The notes under the pieces were generated by a model that ran no database searches, was not told the origin of the DNA, and saw only the letters and a program-made list of their open reading frames with translations. The position numbers and the translations under genes were made by a program. Positions 22,405 through 29,755 of a DNA stretch of 64,000 nucleotides are shown piece after piece (within the stretch, counting starts at the first letter, position 1; the number at the start of each line of letters is the position of its first letter). Origin of the DNA: Arcuatula senhousia (taxonomy: Eukaryota; Mollusca; Bivalvia; Mytilida; Mytilidae); contig OZ020304.1 in NCBI GenBank assembly GCA_963971305.1, positions 1,426,001 through 1,490,000 on the forward strand, read 5' to 3'.

Positions 22405-22878
22405 GATAAGTTTGGATCTCACTCGAGGAAGCGCATGCCCGTCTGGCGGATGCTCCAGGATCTCGATATGAATGATAATCGCATCACTAGTCTGGGATTG
22501 CCGCGGGATAGCTCGGACGCTGTGACGAAGCGATGGGTTAATCAGCAGATGAAAGACGGCATGAAAGACCTCGAAGAGCTAGATTCGGAAATGAAGCAAA
22601 TGCAGATGGCCATCAAGCGAATGCAAAGGGAGTATGAAGCGTCCATCAAAGATCTTACCAAAAAGCTGATGATCGTAGAAGATGGCAAAGTCGATAAGTC
22701 GGAGTGCGTCTCGACGAATGGCGGCTTGATGACGACGGACCTAGACATGCAGAAATATCACGTGCTAAATCTCCCCCTCCCCATGACTGATAATGAGCCC
22801 ATCACGAAAGCCCTTTACGATCGCCTGCAGCAGGATCTAGACGCATTAAGGGTCTTCGTCGAGCTGAAGCATGCATAA
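22402..22878 (+). CDS. Fibre-like coiled-coil structural protein
   Basis: 158 aa. A DLDMNDNRITSLGLP...DAVTKRWV repeat (about residues 20-46) and a second DLDMQKYHVLNLPLP...EPITKALY repeat (about 114-140) flank a Met/Lys/Glu-rich heptad region (about 50-100) likely to form a coiled coil. The D-L-D-M-x-x-x-x-I-x-x-L-P...D-A-x-T-K-x-Y pattern is well known from trimeric phage and virus fibre shafts. A role as a virion spike or fibre is inferred from this. It starts in the TATAGATAAATG motif and ends eight bases before a hairpin that separates it from the convergent integrase gene. Confidence 0.7.
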   Translation: MDKFGSHSRKRMPVWRMLQDLDMNDNRITSLGLPRDSSDAVTKRWVNQQMKDGMKDLEELDSEMKQMQMAIKRMQREYEASIKDLTKKLMIVEDGKVDKSECVSTNGGLMTTDLDMQKYHVLNLPLPMTDNEPITKALYDRLQQDLDALRVFVELKHA

Positions 22879-22885
22879 ATCAAGA

Positions 22886-22917
22886 CTTTCTGGTCTCCTT
22901 GAATCGAGACCGGAAAG
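22886..22917. terminator. Hairpin between convergent genes (putative 3'-end signal)
   Basis: CTTTCTGGTCTC pairs with GAGACCGGAAAG (12 bp, one G-T pair) around an eight-base loop. It fills the 47-bp gap between the stop codons of the fibre-like gene (+) and the integrase gene (-), so it can fold in both transcripts. Its function as a 3'-end signal is inferred. Confidence 0.6.
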
Positions 22918-22925
22918 CCTGGGGA

Positions 22926-24353
22926 TCATCGCCAGTCAGATTCCTTGACCCAGGAATTGAAGGTTTTGGGATATCCCCTCCATTTGACGCGGATTTCTTT
23001 CTCCCCATTCCGGATGCGTCGGCTCAAGATTTTCTCGATGCGAAAGATATCCTGGTCGGTGCGCTGGAGCTCGGGCTCGTAAAAGGATCCCTGGATTTCC
23101 TCACCCTTATAGTCTTTGAGACGATAGGTGGGCGGCTGCGTCGCTAGGGCCTGAGCGATGGTAAAGACCTCCTCCGTCCAGCGCGGAGTATATCCCTTCT
23201 CGAAAATGCCCTTCTTCTTTGTGATTCGGACCTGATCGCCGACTTTGAATCGGTGAGGCTGCATGGGCGGAAGGTCTCCGTAGAGATTCCAGAAGACTTT
23301 GGCCTCGTGCTCTTTCTGGCTGGCGGCGGTGGGGGTCATCTTGATGGATCGATGCTTGGTGGTATTATACTGGCGGACGAAATCGTCCAGGACAGGGAGG
23401 TAGGTGCGCGTGGAATTGGCCGAGAAGTATTTGAACATCTTCTCCTTCATGGTGCGATTCCAGCGCTCAACGACGCTCGATTTCTCTTCGTTTTCTGTGG
23501 AGTAAAGATCGACGTCATGCTTCCGGAGCAGATCCTTCACCTCGCGATTATAAAATTCCGTGCCCTTATCGGTCCATAGCTTCTCGGGCGTGCGATCCTT
23601 GAAGACGGTCCGGAAGGCATCTCGCACCGTGGTGCCTTTCTTATCCTTGAGTGGCACCAACCAGCCGTATTTGGAGAAGACGTCGATGATGCTCAAGAGG
23701 TATTTGAAGCCTCGGTTATCGCGAGAGAAGGCGCTCATATCTACGAGATCGGCAGCCCAGGTTTCGTCCACCCCACCTACCACCACGCGGCGCTTCTGAA
23801 ATTTGCGTCGGACTGGCTTATGCAGCTCTTCGGCTAGCTCATCCGACCATCGGACTTTTTCCCCCCCCACGCCCAGCCCAAATCGTGCTTTGGTACCGAT
23901 GATGGGTCTGACGATGCCACGCTCGAGGCGCTCACGTGCAGTGGGATTGGGGATGGCATCGAGGGAGGCTAGCATCGTCTTATCGCAGATCGAATTTCGT
24001 GCAGCCGTATCCTTGTGCTTGGTATAGCAAAGATCGTGCCGATAGGCTGCCTCATCGACTCGATTGATGGGTCTCGACCAAGATTTGGGCGTGCCGTCGG
24101 CATTGAGTCGCTGGCTGAGTCTGGTCCCCGGACCGGTGAAATTATGCCCCGGCAGATGCATCTCGACGGGCAGCTGATTGATCATCTTATTCACGAGCCC
24201 GGCGCCCTCCTCCGTCTTGATGAATTGCGACTTTCGCGCACCGCACTCGACGCAGGTTCCCACCTTTCGCCGCCGCCGTCCGTCATCGCTCGTGATCACG
24301 GCGCGATTATTCGTCTCCGTCTTCTTTTTGCACTTCAAGCAATACATTCCCAT
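22926..24353 (-). CDS. Zn-ribbon / PLA2-like / DDE integrase / chromodomain fusion protein
   Basis: 475 aa, single uninterrupted frame. N-terminal Zn ribbon: Cys5, Cys8, Cys34, Cys37. Residues about 66-130 form a parvovirus-VP1-type PLA2-like domain: HLPGHNFTGPGT (Ca-loop GPG at 74-76) and DEAAYRHDLCY (His106-Asp107 dyad, Tyr110). The retroviral-type integrase core follows with Asp202 (WAADLVDM), Asp262 (LWTDKGTEF) and Glu296 (SSVVERWNR). Then come an SH3-like segment (KVGDQVRI) and a C-terminal chromodomain (about 435-475, VKWRGYPKTFNSWV). Integrase plus chromodomain inserts the element into chromatin. PLA2-like domains in small DNA viruses act on membranes during entry. Whether a protease separates the two halves is unknown; the Gly-rich linker at about 159-165 is a possible cut region. 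Confidence 0.9.
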   Translation of the reverse strand: MGMYCLKCKKKTETNNRAVITSDDGRRRRKVGTCVECGARKSQFIKTEEGAGLVNKMINQLPVEMHLPGHNFTGPGTRLSQRLNADGTPKSWSRPINRVDEAAYRHDLCYTKHKDTAARNSICDKTMLASLDAIPNPTARERLERGIVRPIIGTKARFGLGVGGEKVRWSDELAEELHKPVRRKFQKRRVVVGGVDETWAADLVDMSAFSRDNRGFKYLLSIIDVFSKYGWLVPLKDKKGTTVRDAFRTVFKDRTPEKLWTDKGTEFYNREVKDLLRKHDVDLYSTENEEKSSVVERWNRTMKEKMFKYFSANSTRTYLPVLDDFVRQYNTTKHRSIKMTPTAASQKEHEAKVFWNLYGDLPPMQPHRFKVGDQVRITKKKGIFEKGYTPRWTEEVFTIAQALATQPPTYRLKDYKGEEIQGSFYEPELQRTDQDIFRIEKILSRRIRNGEKEIRVKWRGYPKTFNSWVKESDWR

Positions 24354-24366
24354 TTTATATAGATAA
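24354..24366. promoter_or_regulatory. 13-bp bidirectional start region between integrase and ATPase genes
   Basis: TTTATATAGATAA separates the two divergent start codons. On the plus strand it gives TATAGATAAATG; on the minus strand it gives CTATATAAAATG. Any promoter for either gene must include this piece and the coding DNA of the opposite gene. Confidence 0.7.
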
Positions 24367-25131
24367 ATGGACGTTGAAGACCTTACCTATGATGAGCCCG
24401 CCGTGAGTCGTCGGAATAATCATTATCTCCTCCCGCAGCGATCCATCCGAGGACTGATCATCGGAAAGTCGGACTGCGGCAAGACGACTCTGCTGAATAA
24501 TCTCCTCCTGCGCGATGGATGGCTCGACTACGATCGACTCTACGTCTTCGGAAAATCACTCCACCAGCCCATCTACCAGCTGCTGCGGCAGGCGTTGGGG
24601 AAAGGATTTTCGAAAGACGATATCCGCAACCTTCTCTCCATCAAGGATCGCTATCCCCACTCTCTGGTCGACGTGGTGCAGACGATGAAGCCACCGCCCA
24701 AGCCTAGCGGCATCGAAGCTTTCTTCTTCGAGGAAGCGAGCGACGTGCCCGATCCCCGAGATCTCGATCCCACTCGCAAAAATCTCATGGTCTTCGACGA
24801 TCTGATGCTGAGCAAGCAGAGCAAGTGTGAAGACTACTACGTGCGCGGTCGCCATAATAACGTTGACTGCTTCTACCTCTGTCAAAATTACTTCAAGCTC
24901 CCGCGGCAATCGATCCGGGAGAATGCCAATTTCATCTGCCTCTTCGAGCAGGATGCCAAGAATCGCGATCATATCCACCGGGACCATTGCGGTGATCTCA
25001 CCCCCGCCCAATTCGATGCCCTGTGCGACCACTGCTGGTCCAAGCCTCACGGATTCATGACCATCGATCTCACGAGCCCCAAGACGAATGGGAAATATCG
25101 ATGCAATCTAGACGATTTCTATCGAGTATAA
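24367..25131 (+). CDS. FtsK/HerA-type (A32-like) genome-packaging ATPase
   Basis: 254 aa. The Walker A motif GKSDCGKT is at residues 33-40 and Walker B LMVFDD at 140-145, followed by the conserved Gln in YLCQNYF (about 170-176) expected for this clade. Length and motif spacing fit Polinton, adintovirus and virophage packaging ATPases, which pump the genome into preformed capsids. It is divergent with the integrase gene. The stop TAA is embedded in the TATAAGATAAAG sequence leading to the next ATG. Confidence 0.92.
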   Translation: MDVEDLTYDEPAVSRRNNHYLLPQRSIRGLIIGKSDCGKTTLLNNLLLRDGWLDYDRLYVFGKSLHQPIYQLLRQALGKGFSKDDIRNLLSIKDRYPHSLVDVVQTMKPPPKPSGIEAFFFEEASDVPDPRDLDPTRKNLMVFDDLMLSKQSKCEDYYVRGRHNNVDCFYLCQNYFKLPRQSIRENANFICLFEQDAKNRDHIHRDHCGDLTPAQFDALCDHCWSKPHGFMTIDLTSPKTNGKYRCNLDDFYRV

Positions 25132-25142
25132 GATAAAGAATG
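25127..25142 (+). promoter_or_regulatory. Start-site motif variant TATAAGATAAAGAATG
   Basis: A looser version of the internal start motif: TATAAGATAAA followed by GA before the ATG of the Zn-binding gene. It contains the ATPase stop codon. Confidence 0.5.
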
Positions 25143-25694
25143 GATCACTTGGAGGAATTTTTCCTGGAGAATCAACGGGACTTGGATTGGGAGAATGCTC
25201 CAAAGTCCCCACTACCACCCCCTATATCCCCTAGATGCAAGCACCGGTGGGAGCGTGTGCTCATCAACCATGAGATCCCAGGCCATAGCTGCAGTAGATG
25301 CGGGGCTGAAAAGTACGCTAGCCGCTTCGATGATCAGGATTTCGAAGGAAGGACCTATAATTCTCACTCCCGCCGGAAACCTAAGCCAGCGCCCGGACCC
25401 CCGTGCTGCATCAAGACCGTCCGCGGCCATCAGTGCACGTATCCCTCCATATCGGGCAGTGATAAGTGCAAGAGGCATTCGAAGCTTTTCCCTGAGGCAT
25501 GCTGCCGGTGTGGAGTCGCGATCCCCCGTGGCAAGGCTCTGCACAATATCCGCGAGGAGACTATATACGTTCCAAAATTTATCACTCTCTGGTCAGACGT
25601 AAAAGTGAGGATGGTGGGGGAGTATGATCGCATCGATGGAGTGCAAGGGTCATCCAAGCCCTTCTGCTCCTCCAAATGCATGGAGAGTGCGTAG
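25140..25694 (+). CDS. Zn-binding protein, paralogue of the polymerase N-terminal module
   Basis: 184 aa. It opens MDHLEEFFLENQRDLD, closely matching MDHFQDFFLENEQDLE at polymerase residue 41 onward. It then keeps the same Cys/His spacing (CGAEKYASRF versus CGAKSMKPRF, and a later C..H cluster, Cys110/His113 versus the polymerase CWRHS). A C-terminal CRCG...FCSSKC pair (Cys122/Cys124 region and Cys176/Cys180) looks like an extra Zn ribbon absent from the polymerase. No catalytic motif is seen. It may bind DNA or tether proteins during replication or packaging (inference). Similarity is visible at the DNA level too, so the duplication is not ancient or is still homogenised. Confidence 0.75.
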   Translation: MDHLEEFFLENQRDLDWENAPKSPLPPPISPRCKHRWERVLINHEIPGHSCSRCGAEKYASRFDDQDFEGRTYNSHSRRKPKPAPGPPCCIKTVRGHQCTYPSISGSDKCKRHSKLFPEACCRCGVAIPRGKALHNIREETIYVPKFITLWSDVKVRMVGEYDRIDGVQGSSKPFCSSKCMESA

Positions 25695-25746
25695 GAGGGG
25701 TAAATCCACGGTTTTTGCATCCTGCTGAGGTAGGAGGCAAAAAGCA

Positions 25747-25878
25747 TGGGGCGATCGATTCATCGCTTGCGGGCGTTCATTCCAACGCCATGGGGCGATC
25801 GATCCATCGCTTAGGGGCGTTCGTTCCAACGCTATGGGGCGATCGATCCATCGCTTAGGGGCGTTCGTTTCAACGCTA
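25747..25878 (+). repeat. Three 44-bp tandem units, each with two small hairpins
   Basis: Units at 25747-25790, 25791-25834 and 25835-25878, followed by a degenerate partial unit to about 25896. Each unit contains GCGAT-CGATCC-ATCGC and GCGTT-CGTTCC-AACGC, i.e. two 5-bp stems with 6-base loops. The block fills the longest non-coding spacer in the element interior, ending at TATAAATAAAATG of the next gene. It could be a protein-binding array, a packaging or replication signal, or a transcription terminator; none is proven. Confidence 0.85.
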
Positions 25879-25896
25879 TGGGGCGTTGGGCGATGC

Positions 25897-25909
25897 TATA
25901 AATAAAATG
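25897..25909 (+). promoter_or_regulatory. Start-site motif TATAAATAAAATG
   Basis: Variant of the internal start motif; selects ATG 25907 over the in-frame ATG 25886, which lies inside the repeat tail. Confidence 0.6.
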
Positions 25910-26742
25910 ACGTTTATCAAGATCACCGATCCCAAGCAGCGTGAGGCGCTTGCCAGAGATTTGCAAGAGACGAAGCGCAGCATCCAGGCTAGCGATATGC
26001 AGCGTCGCCTGGATAAGATCGGACTAAGCCGCGATCTCTCCAAGATTTTCAAGCCCGTGGTCGAGACGCAGAAGGAGACTGCCTCCCAGATCACCAAAAA
26101 GATCGAAGATATCCCACTCGCTCTGCCCGCCCCGGTGCCTGCCCTTCCTCCTCCTCTCCCTGCCGCCGAGGGTGACGACGATCCGCTTGCCATCGAGCAA
26201 GCATTAAAAACCAACCTCGGTCCGCGAGCCACCCACTATCTTCAGCTCAGTATGACTCCCAAGGCTGACCATACCTTTGGACTGCGAGTGGAAGACGGCA
26301 GCATCATGATCGGAAGTCTGCCCGTCACCTTCGATGGAAACGATATCCTCGTCGATGGCGAGCGCTATGAGGGAACCCCCGGCCTGTGGGAGCTCATGGT
26401 CCTGAAGAATCCCAAAGATTTCGACGTGGAGGACTTGCATCCAATGCCATGTATCAAGGCAATTCTTCGCTCTCGCAGACCCCCAAGGCCAGCAAAAGTC
26501 GGAAATGGAAGGAGATCGTCTCCTACCTCTATAAGCAGGATAAGTATGGGAGTGGGGTTTCGACCGTCTTCCTCCCCACGTGCTTCGACCAGTTGCTGGA
26601 TCGCCTCGATCTTTGCGCTGCTGCCTACCAGGCTGGAAATAATGGGGTGCGCAACGAAATCGTGGCCATCCTGGATGCCATGAGGAAGTCTGGTCATATC
26701 AGCAGGAGTGAGTACGAGAAGCTGCATCGGAAGCTCCTCTAA
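25907..26742 (+). pseudogene. GT-GLWEL-type conserved Polinton protein, broken by one frame change
   Basis: The first frame (from ATG 25907) encodes a charged helical N-terminus (about 1-60), a Pro/Ala-rich linker, and a domain ending GTPGLWELMVLKNPKDFD. Family-like sequence (SKSRKWKEIVSYLY...) continues in the -1 frame from about 26435 and ends at the TAA at 26740-26742, just before the next gene's start motif. The first frame itself runs on to 26683 with no family resemblance. A one-base loss, or a base error in the assembly, explains this best; I see no classical slippery heptamer at the junction. The domain is common next to capsid genes in invertebrate Polintons; I recall it as an uncharacterised family (DUF8207, from memory). 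Function unknown. Confidence 0.65.
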
Positions 26743-26753
26743 ATAAATTTACG

Positions 26754-27092
26754 ATGCCTTTAGTAGTGAATCACGGATATCGTCGAAAGTATGCCGTCGG
26801 CGGAAAAGGTCTTTTCGATACGATCGCCAATCTGGCTGGACGGGTGCTTTCCTCCTCCGCCGCCAAGACGTTGGGAAGCAAGGCCGTGAGCGCCGCCTCC
26901 AATGCTGCCCTGAAAGGTGTGGAGAAAGGTGCGAGTAAGGCGGTGGACCACGTCGTCAATCGAGTGACCCGCAAAAAGAAGCCTCAAGCACCACCCACCA
27001 AGAGAACCCCACAGCAGCAGACCCGTCTCAATAATCTCATCTCGGGCGGGGGCATCGCCACCATCCACGACTTTGTCCAGCGCTATAGATAA
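26754..27092 (+). CDS. Small basic amphipathic protein, pVI-like minor virion component
   Basis: 112 aa, strongly basic. A short N-terminal segment ends in GG (residues 16-18, VGGK). An amphipathic helix candidate follows (GLFDTIANLAGRVLSS), then an Ala/Ser/Gly-rich helical region and a KKKPQAPPTKR basic stretch. A second Gly-Gly site, ISGG followed by G, lies near residue 95-98 and fits the adenain cleavage pattern. The layout (Gly-Gly site, amphipathic helix, basic tail) is that of adenoviral pVI-type membrane-disrupting cement proteins; sequence homology is not demonstrated. It sits directly upstream of the major capsid gene. The start follows TCTAAATAAATTTACG, a weaker version of the start motif. 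Confidence 0.55.
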   Translation: MPLVVNHGYRRKYAVGGKGLFDTIANLAGRVLSSSAAKTLGSKAVSAASNAALKGVEKGASKAVDHVVNRVTRKKKPQAPPTKRTPQQQTRLNNLISGGGIATIHDFVQRYR

Positions 27093-27099
27093 ATATATG
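27084..27099 (+). promoter_or_regulatory. Start-site motif TATAGATAAATATATG (major capsid gene)
   Basis: The consensus TATAGATAAAT followed by ATATG. The TAA is the stop of the upstream pVI-like gene. Confidence 0.6.
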
Positions 27100-28386
27100 A
27101 TGGCCGATATGCTCTCTATCACCGAAGGACTGACTTTCGATGAAAGTCTCCAGGAATATCAGGTTCACGAATACGAACCTCAAGCCGGGGCGCAGCTGAA
27201 TAATGCCGGCGCAGAGATACGCATCAATATCGAGACTCAGGATCTCTTCCTTCATCCCTCCGAAAGCTATCTCTTGATCGAAGGCCGACTTCAGAAAAAT
27301 GATGGCACTGCGTATGCCGACGCCGATCTCGTATCGCTCGTCCATAACGGTGTCATGTTTCTCTTCCGAAGCATCAGCTACCGACTTTCCGGCCAGCAGA
27401 TCGAGCATCTCAACGATCCGGGTATCGCAACCACCATGCTAGGGATGCTGACGTATCCCGACGACTTTTCCAAATCGCAAGGCCTCAACCAGCTATGGTT
27501 CAAGGACTCCACGGCCGATGCTGAGGCAGATAACGTCGGATTCGCGGCACGCCACGGATATATCATCACCAAGCCAACCAATAAGGGATCCTTCTCCTTC
27601 TCCATCCCTCTCAAGCACGTCTTTGGCTTTGCCGAGGACTATGATAAGATCGTCTACGGATTCAAGCACGAGCTTTCCCTGGTGCGCGATTCGGATGCCA
27701 ATGCTATCCTCCGAGCCGCTGCCGTCAACGACGTGGCCAAGATAGTCTTGAGCAAGGTCTCCTGGTTCGTCCCCCACGTCATACCGTCCGACGAAAAGAA
27801 GCTGCGGCTCTATAAGACCATCCAGAGCAAGACCAAGATCGATTGCGGATTTCGCATGAGGCAGTGCGACTCCATAGCCGTGCCCCAGACTTCGCAATTT
27901 CACTGGCGCCTAGCCGCTAAAAGCGGGCGAGAAAAACCGCGATGGATCATCGTCGCTTTTCAAACCGAAAGGGATAACGACCAGCTGCATAATGCCGCCG
28001 TCTTTGACCACTGCCGATTGCGAAATATCCACGTGACTCTCAATGCGGAGCGCTATCCCGCTGTGGACTTCAATGCCGGCTTCACCCAATGCAAGGTCGC
28101 CAGGGTCTATAAGGAGGCTGCCGAATTCCGCAAGAAATTCTATAGCATGGAAAGTCTGCTGAGTAATGGCGGCATCAATCCCTCCGACTTCATCGATCTC
28201 TATCCCCTATTCGTCATCGACGTGAGCCATCAGTCCGAGCGATTGAAAGAGTCGACGGTGGATATCCAGATCCGTGCCGGATTCGAGCGCAACGTCCCTG
28301 CCAATACTCAAGCCTTCGCCCTGGTCATTTCCGATCGAATCCTCCAATTCGAATCCGACGGCCAGAAGATGAGCGTCGTCTTCTGA
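27097..28386 (+). CDS. Double-jelly-roll major capsid protein (hexon-like)
   Basis: 429 aa from ATG 27097 (a second ATG follows at once). The frame continues upstream through a TTG but only into the preceding gene, so 27097 fits best and matches the start motif. Conserved Polinton-capsid segments are visible: an N-terminal region with FLHPSESYLLIEG, PRWIIVAFQTER (about residue 280), YPLFVIDVSHQSERLK (about 368) and PANTQAFALVISDR (about 401). The size is in the range of Polinton double-jelly-roll capsids that form pseudo-hexameric capsomers. It clusters with the penton-like and pX-like genes, forming a late virion module. No lesion is seen. Confidence 0.9.
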   Translation: MMADMLSITEGLTFDESLQEYQVHEYEPQAGAQLNNAGAEIRINIETQDLFLHPSESYLLIEGRLQKNDGTAYADADLVSLVHNGVMFLFRSISYRLSGQQIEHLNDPGIATTMLGMLTYPDDFSKSQGLNQLWFKDSTADAEADNVGFAARHGYIITKPTNKGSFSFSIPLKHVFGFAEDYDKIVYGFKHELSLVRDSDANAILRAAAVNDVAKIVLSKVSWFVPHVIPSDEKKLRLYKTIQSKTKIDCGFRMRQCDSIAVPQTSQFHWRLAAKSGREKPRWIIVAFQTERDNDQLHNAAVFDHCRLRNIHVTLNAERYPAVDFNAGFTQCKVARVYKEAAEFRKKFYSMESLLSNGGINPSDFIDLYPLFVIDVSHQSERLKESTVDIQIRAGFERNVPANTQAFALVISDRILQFESDGQKMSVVF

Positions 28387-28392
28387 AGAGGC

Positions 28393-28403
28393 TTAGATAA
28401 ATG
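28393..28403 (+). promoter_or_regulatory. Start-site motif TTAGATAAATG (penton gene)
   Basis: Matches the internal consensus from TAGATAAATG; lies 6 to 16 bases after the capsid stop. Confidence 0.6.
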
Positions 28404-29171
28404 GACGATTCATTTTTGCGAAAAATCGCCACCAATACCGAGCCCAAGCATGGGTTTTCCTTCATCGTCTCTGGAAACGATAGTCAGGTCTTGACTCGCT
28501 TCAATCCGCCCCTCCAGCTGCGCGAGGAAAAATCTTACGAGATGGCTCTCGTGAATCTGGAGACCTACTACTCCATCCCCAATATTCATGCGGGAAATAA
28601 TTCCTTCCGCTATTCTCCCGATGAAGGGGCAAGCTGGTTTCCCATCAAGCTGAGCACTGGCTCCTATGGAATCGACGATATCAATGATGAGATCCAGCGG
28701 CAACTGCGGCTCAATAAGCATAAGGCTAAGATCCTTCTCGATGCCAATCGCGCGACGCTAAGAGCGACCCTCACTCTCGCCAGAAATTATCAAGTGGATT
28801 TCGATGTGCCCAATAGCATCAGTACGGTGCTTGGATTCGAGCGTCGGACGTATGCCTACGATCGAAGCACTAATGGCTACGCGGAAGGTGAGAATATCGT
28901 CAATATCATCAGCATCAATAGCATCCTCGTGAATAGTGATATCATCCACGGAAGCTACGTCAACGGCACGCAGCAGTCCACGATCTATAGTTTCTTTCCC
29001 GCAGTCGATCCCGGCATGAAGATCATCCAGACTCCTAAAAATCTTGTCTACTTACCCGTGACTCTGAGAACCATCGATCGCATGCAGACGTATCTGACCG
29101 ATCAAGACGCTCGCCCCATCGATCTGCGAGGAGAAAATCTCACCATCCGCTTCCATCTGCGTGAGGTATAA
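28401..29171 (+). CDS. Penton-like minor capsid protein (single jelly-roll type)
   Basis: 256 aa, directly downstream of the major capsid gene, the standard Polinton order. Characteristic segments are EKSYEMALVNLETYYSIPNI (about residues 47-66), NNSFRYSPDEGASW and GSYGIDDINDEIQRQL, with a beta-rich C-terminus (LTIRFHLREV). These match the minor capsid family that occupies the fivefold vertices. The stop is inside TATAAATAAATG, the start motif of the next gene (four bases between stop and next ATG). Confidence 0.85.
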   Translation: MDDSFLRKIATNTEPKHGFSFIVSGNDSQVLTRFNPPLQLREEKSYEMALVNLETYYSIPNIHAGNNSFRYSPDEGASWFPIKLSTGSYGIDDINDEIQRQLRLNKHKAKILLDANRATLRATLTLARNYQVDFDVPNSISTVLGFERRTYAYDRSTNGYAEGENIVNIISINSILVNSDIIHGSYVNGTQQSTIYSFFPAVDPGMKIIQTPKNLVYLPVTLRTIDRMQTYLTDQDARPIDLRGENLTIRFHLREV

Positions 29172-29178
29172 ATAAATG
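29167..29178 (+). promoter_or_regulatory. Start-site motif TATAAATAAATG (pX-like gene)
   Basis: Consensus with A for G at the fifth base. Contains the penton stop TAA. Confidence 0.6.
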
Positions 29179-29754
29179 GATTATCAAGAGTATGGTTTAA
29201 ACTTGACGAAAGGTCAGGCAGAGAAGATCCAGCGTGCGGCAAAGAACGGTTGCCCCGTGAGCGTCCGATTGTCGCATTCCAACCTATCCGGCGAGCATAA
29301 GATGCTCCTCACCCACCGTCAGATCCAACGCATCGCCAAGCTCTTGCAGAGCGGTAAGGGTGGTATGGTCTTGGAGATGAGTCCGAAGCAGGTGAGGCGT
29401 AACGTGCAGAAAGAAGGTGGATTCCTCCCCATGCTGGCAGGTCTCGCCTCTGCTGCACTACCCATGCTGGCCAAAACCGTGCTACCTGCTTTGGGCGTGG
29501 GAGCATTGAGCGGTTTGGGAAGCGCAGCCATCCAAAAGGCCGTGGGATCTGGATTGTACCTGAAGAAGGGTGGGAAAGTATGCTGCGTGAAACCTCATGG
29601 TCGTGGTCTGTATTTGAGTCCAGGCACTTTGCCCAATACGTACGGCGATGGATTGTACTTGAAGAGCGGACGTCAGATCTACGACGGAAGTGGGCTGATC
29701 CTTGGACCTAATAGCCCCTTCAAAAGCATTCCCATCTTGGGCATGCTCCTATAG
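29176..29754 (+). CDS. pX-like virion core/membrane-active protein
   Basis: 192 aa. An N-terminal helical region with LTKGQAEKIQRA and THRQIQRIAKLL leads to a hydrophobic Gly/Ala/Leu-rich segment (about residues 76-125: GGFLPMLAGLASAALPMLAK). The C-terminus is Gly-rich with three GLYL repeats and ends in a GLILGPNSPFKSIP-type motif. This combination is found in the adenovirus-pX-like proteins of adintoviruses and invertebrate Polintons. GG at residues 76-77 is a possible site for the element's protease. A core or membrane role is inferred from the family. Confidence 0.75.
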   Translation: MDYQEYGLNLTKGQAEKIQRAAKNGCPVSVRLSHSNLSGEHKMLLTHRQIQRIAKLLQSGKGGMVLEMSPKQVRRNVQKEGGFLPMLAGLASAALPMLAKTVLPALGVGALSGLGSAAIQKAVGSGLYLKKGGKVCCVKPHGRGLYLSPGTLPNTYGDGLYLKSGRQIYDGSGLILGPNSPFKSIPILGMLL

Positions 29755-29755
29755 A

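Noticed and set aside
26386..26742. Programmed -1 frameshift in the GT-GLWEL gene
   Set aside because: No canonical slippery heptamer in phase near the switch point; a one-base lesion or sequence error is simpler.
27073..27096. Longer major capsid frame starting at a TTG
   Set aside because: The extension lies within the 3' end of the preceding gene; ATG 27097 follows the start motif.
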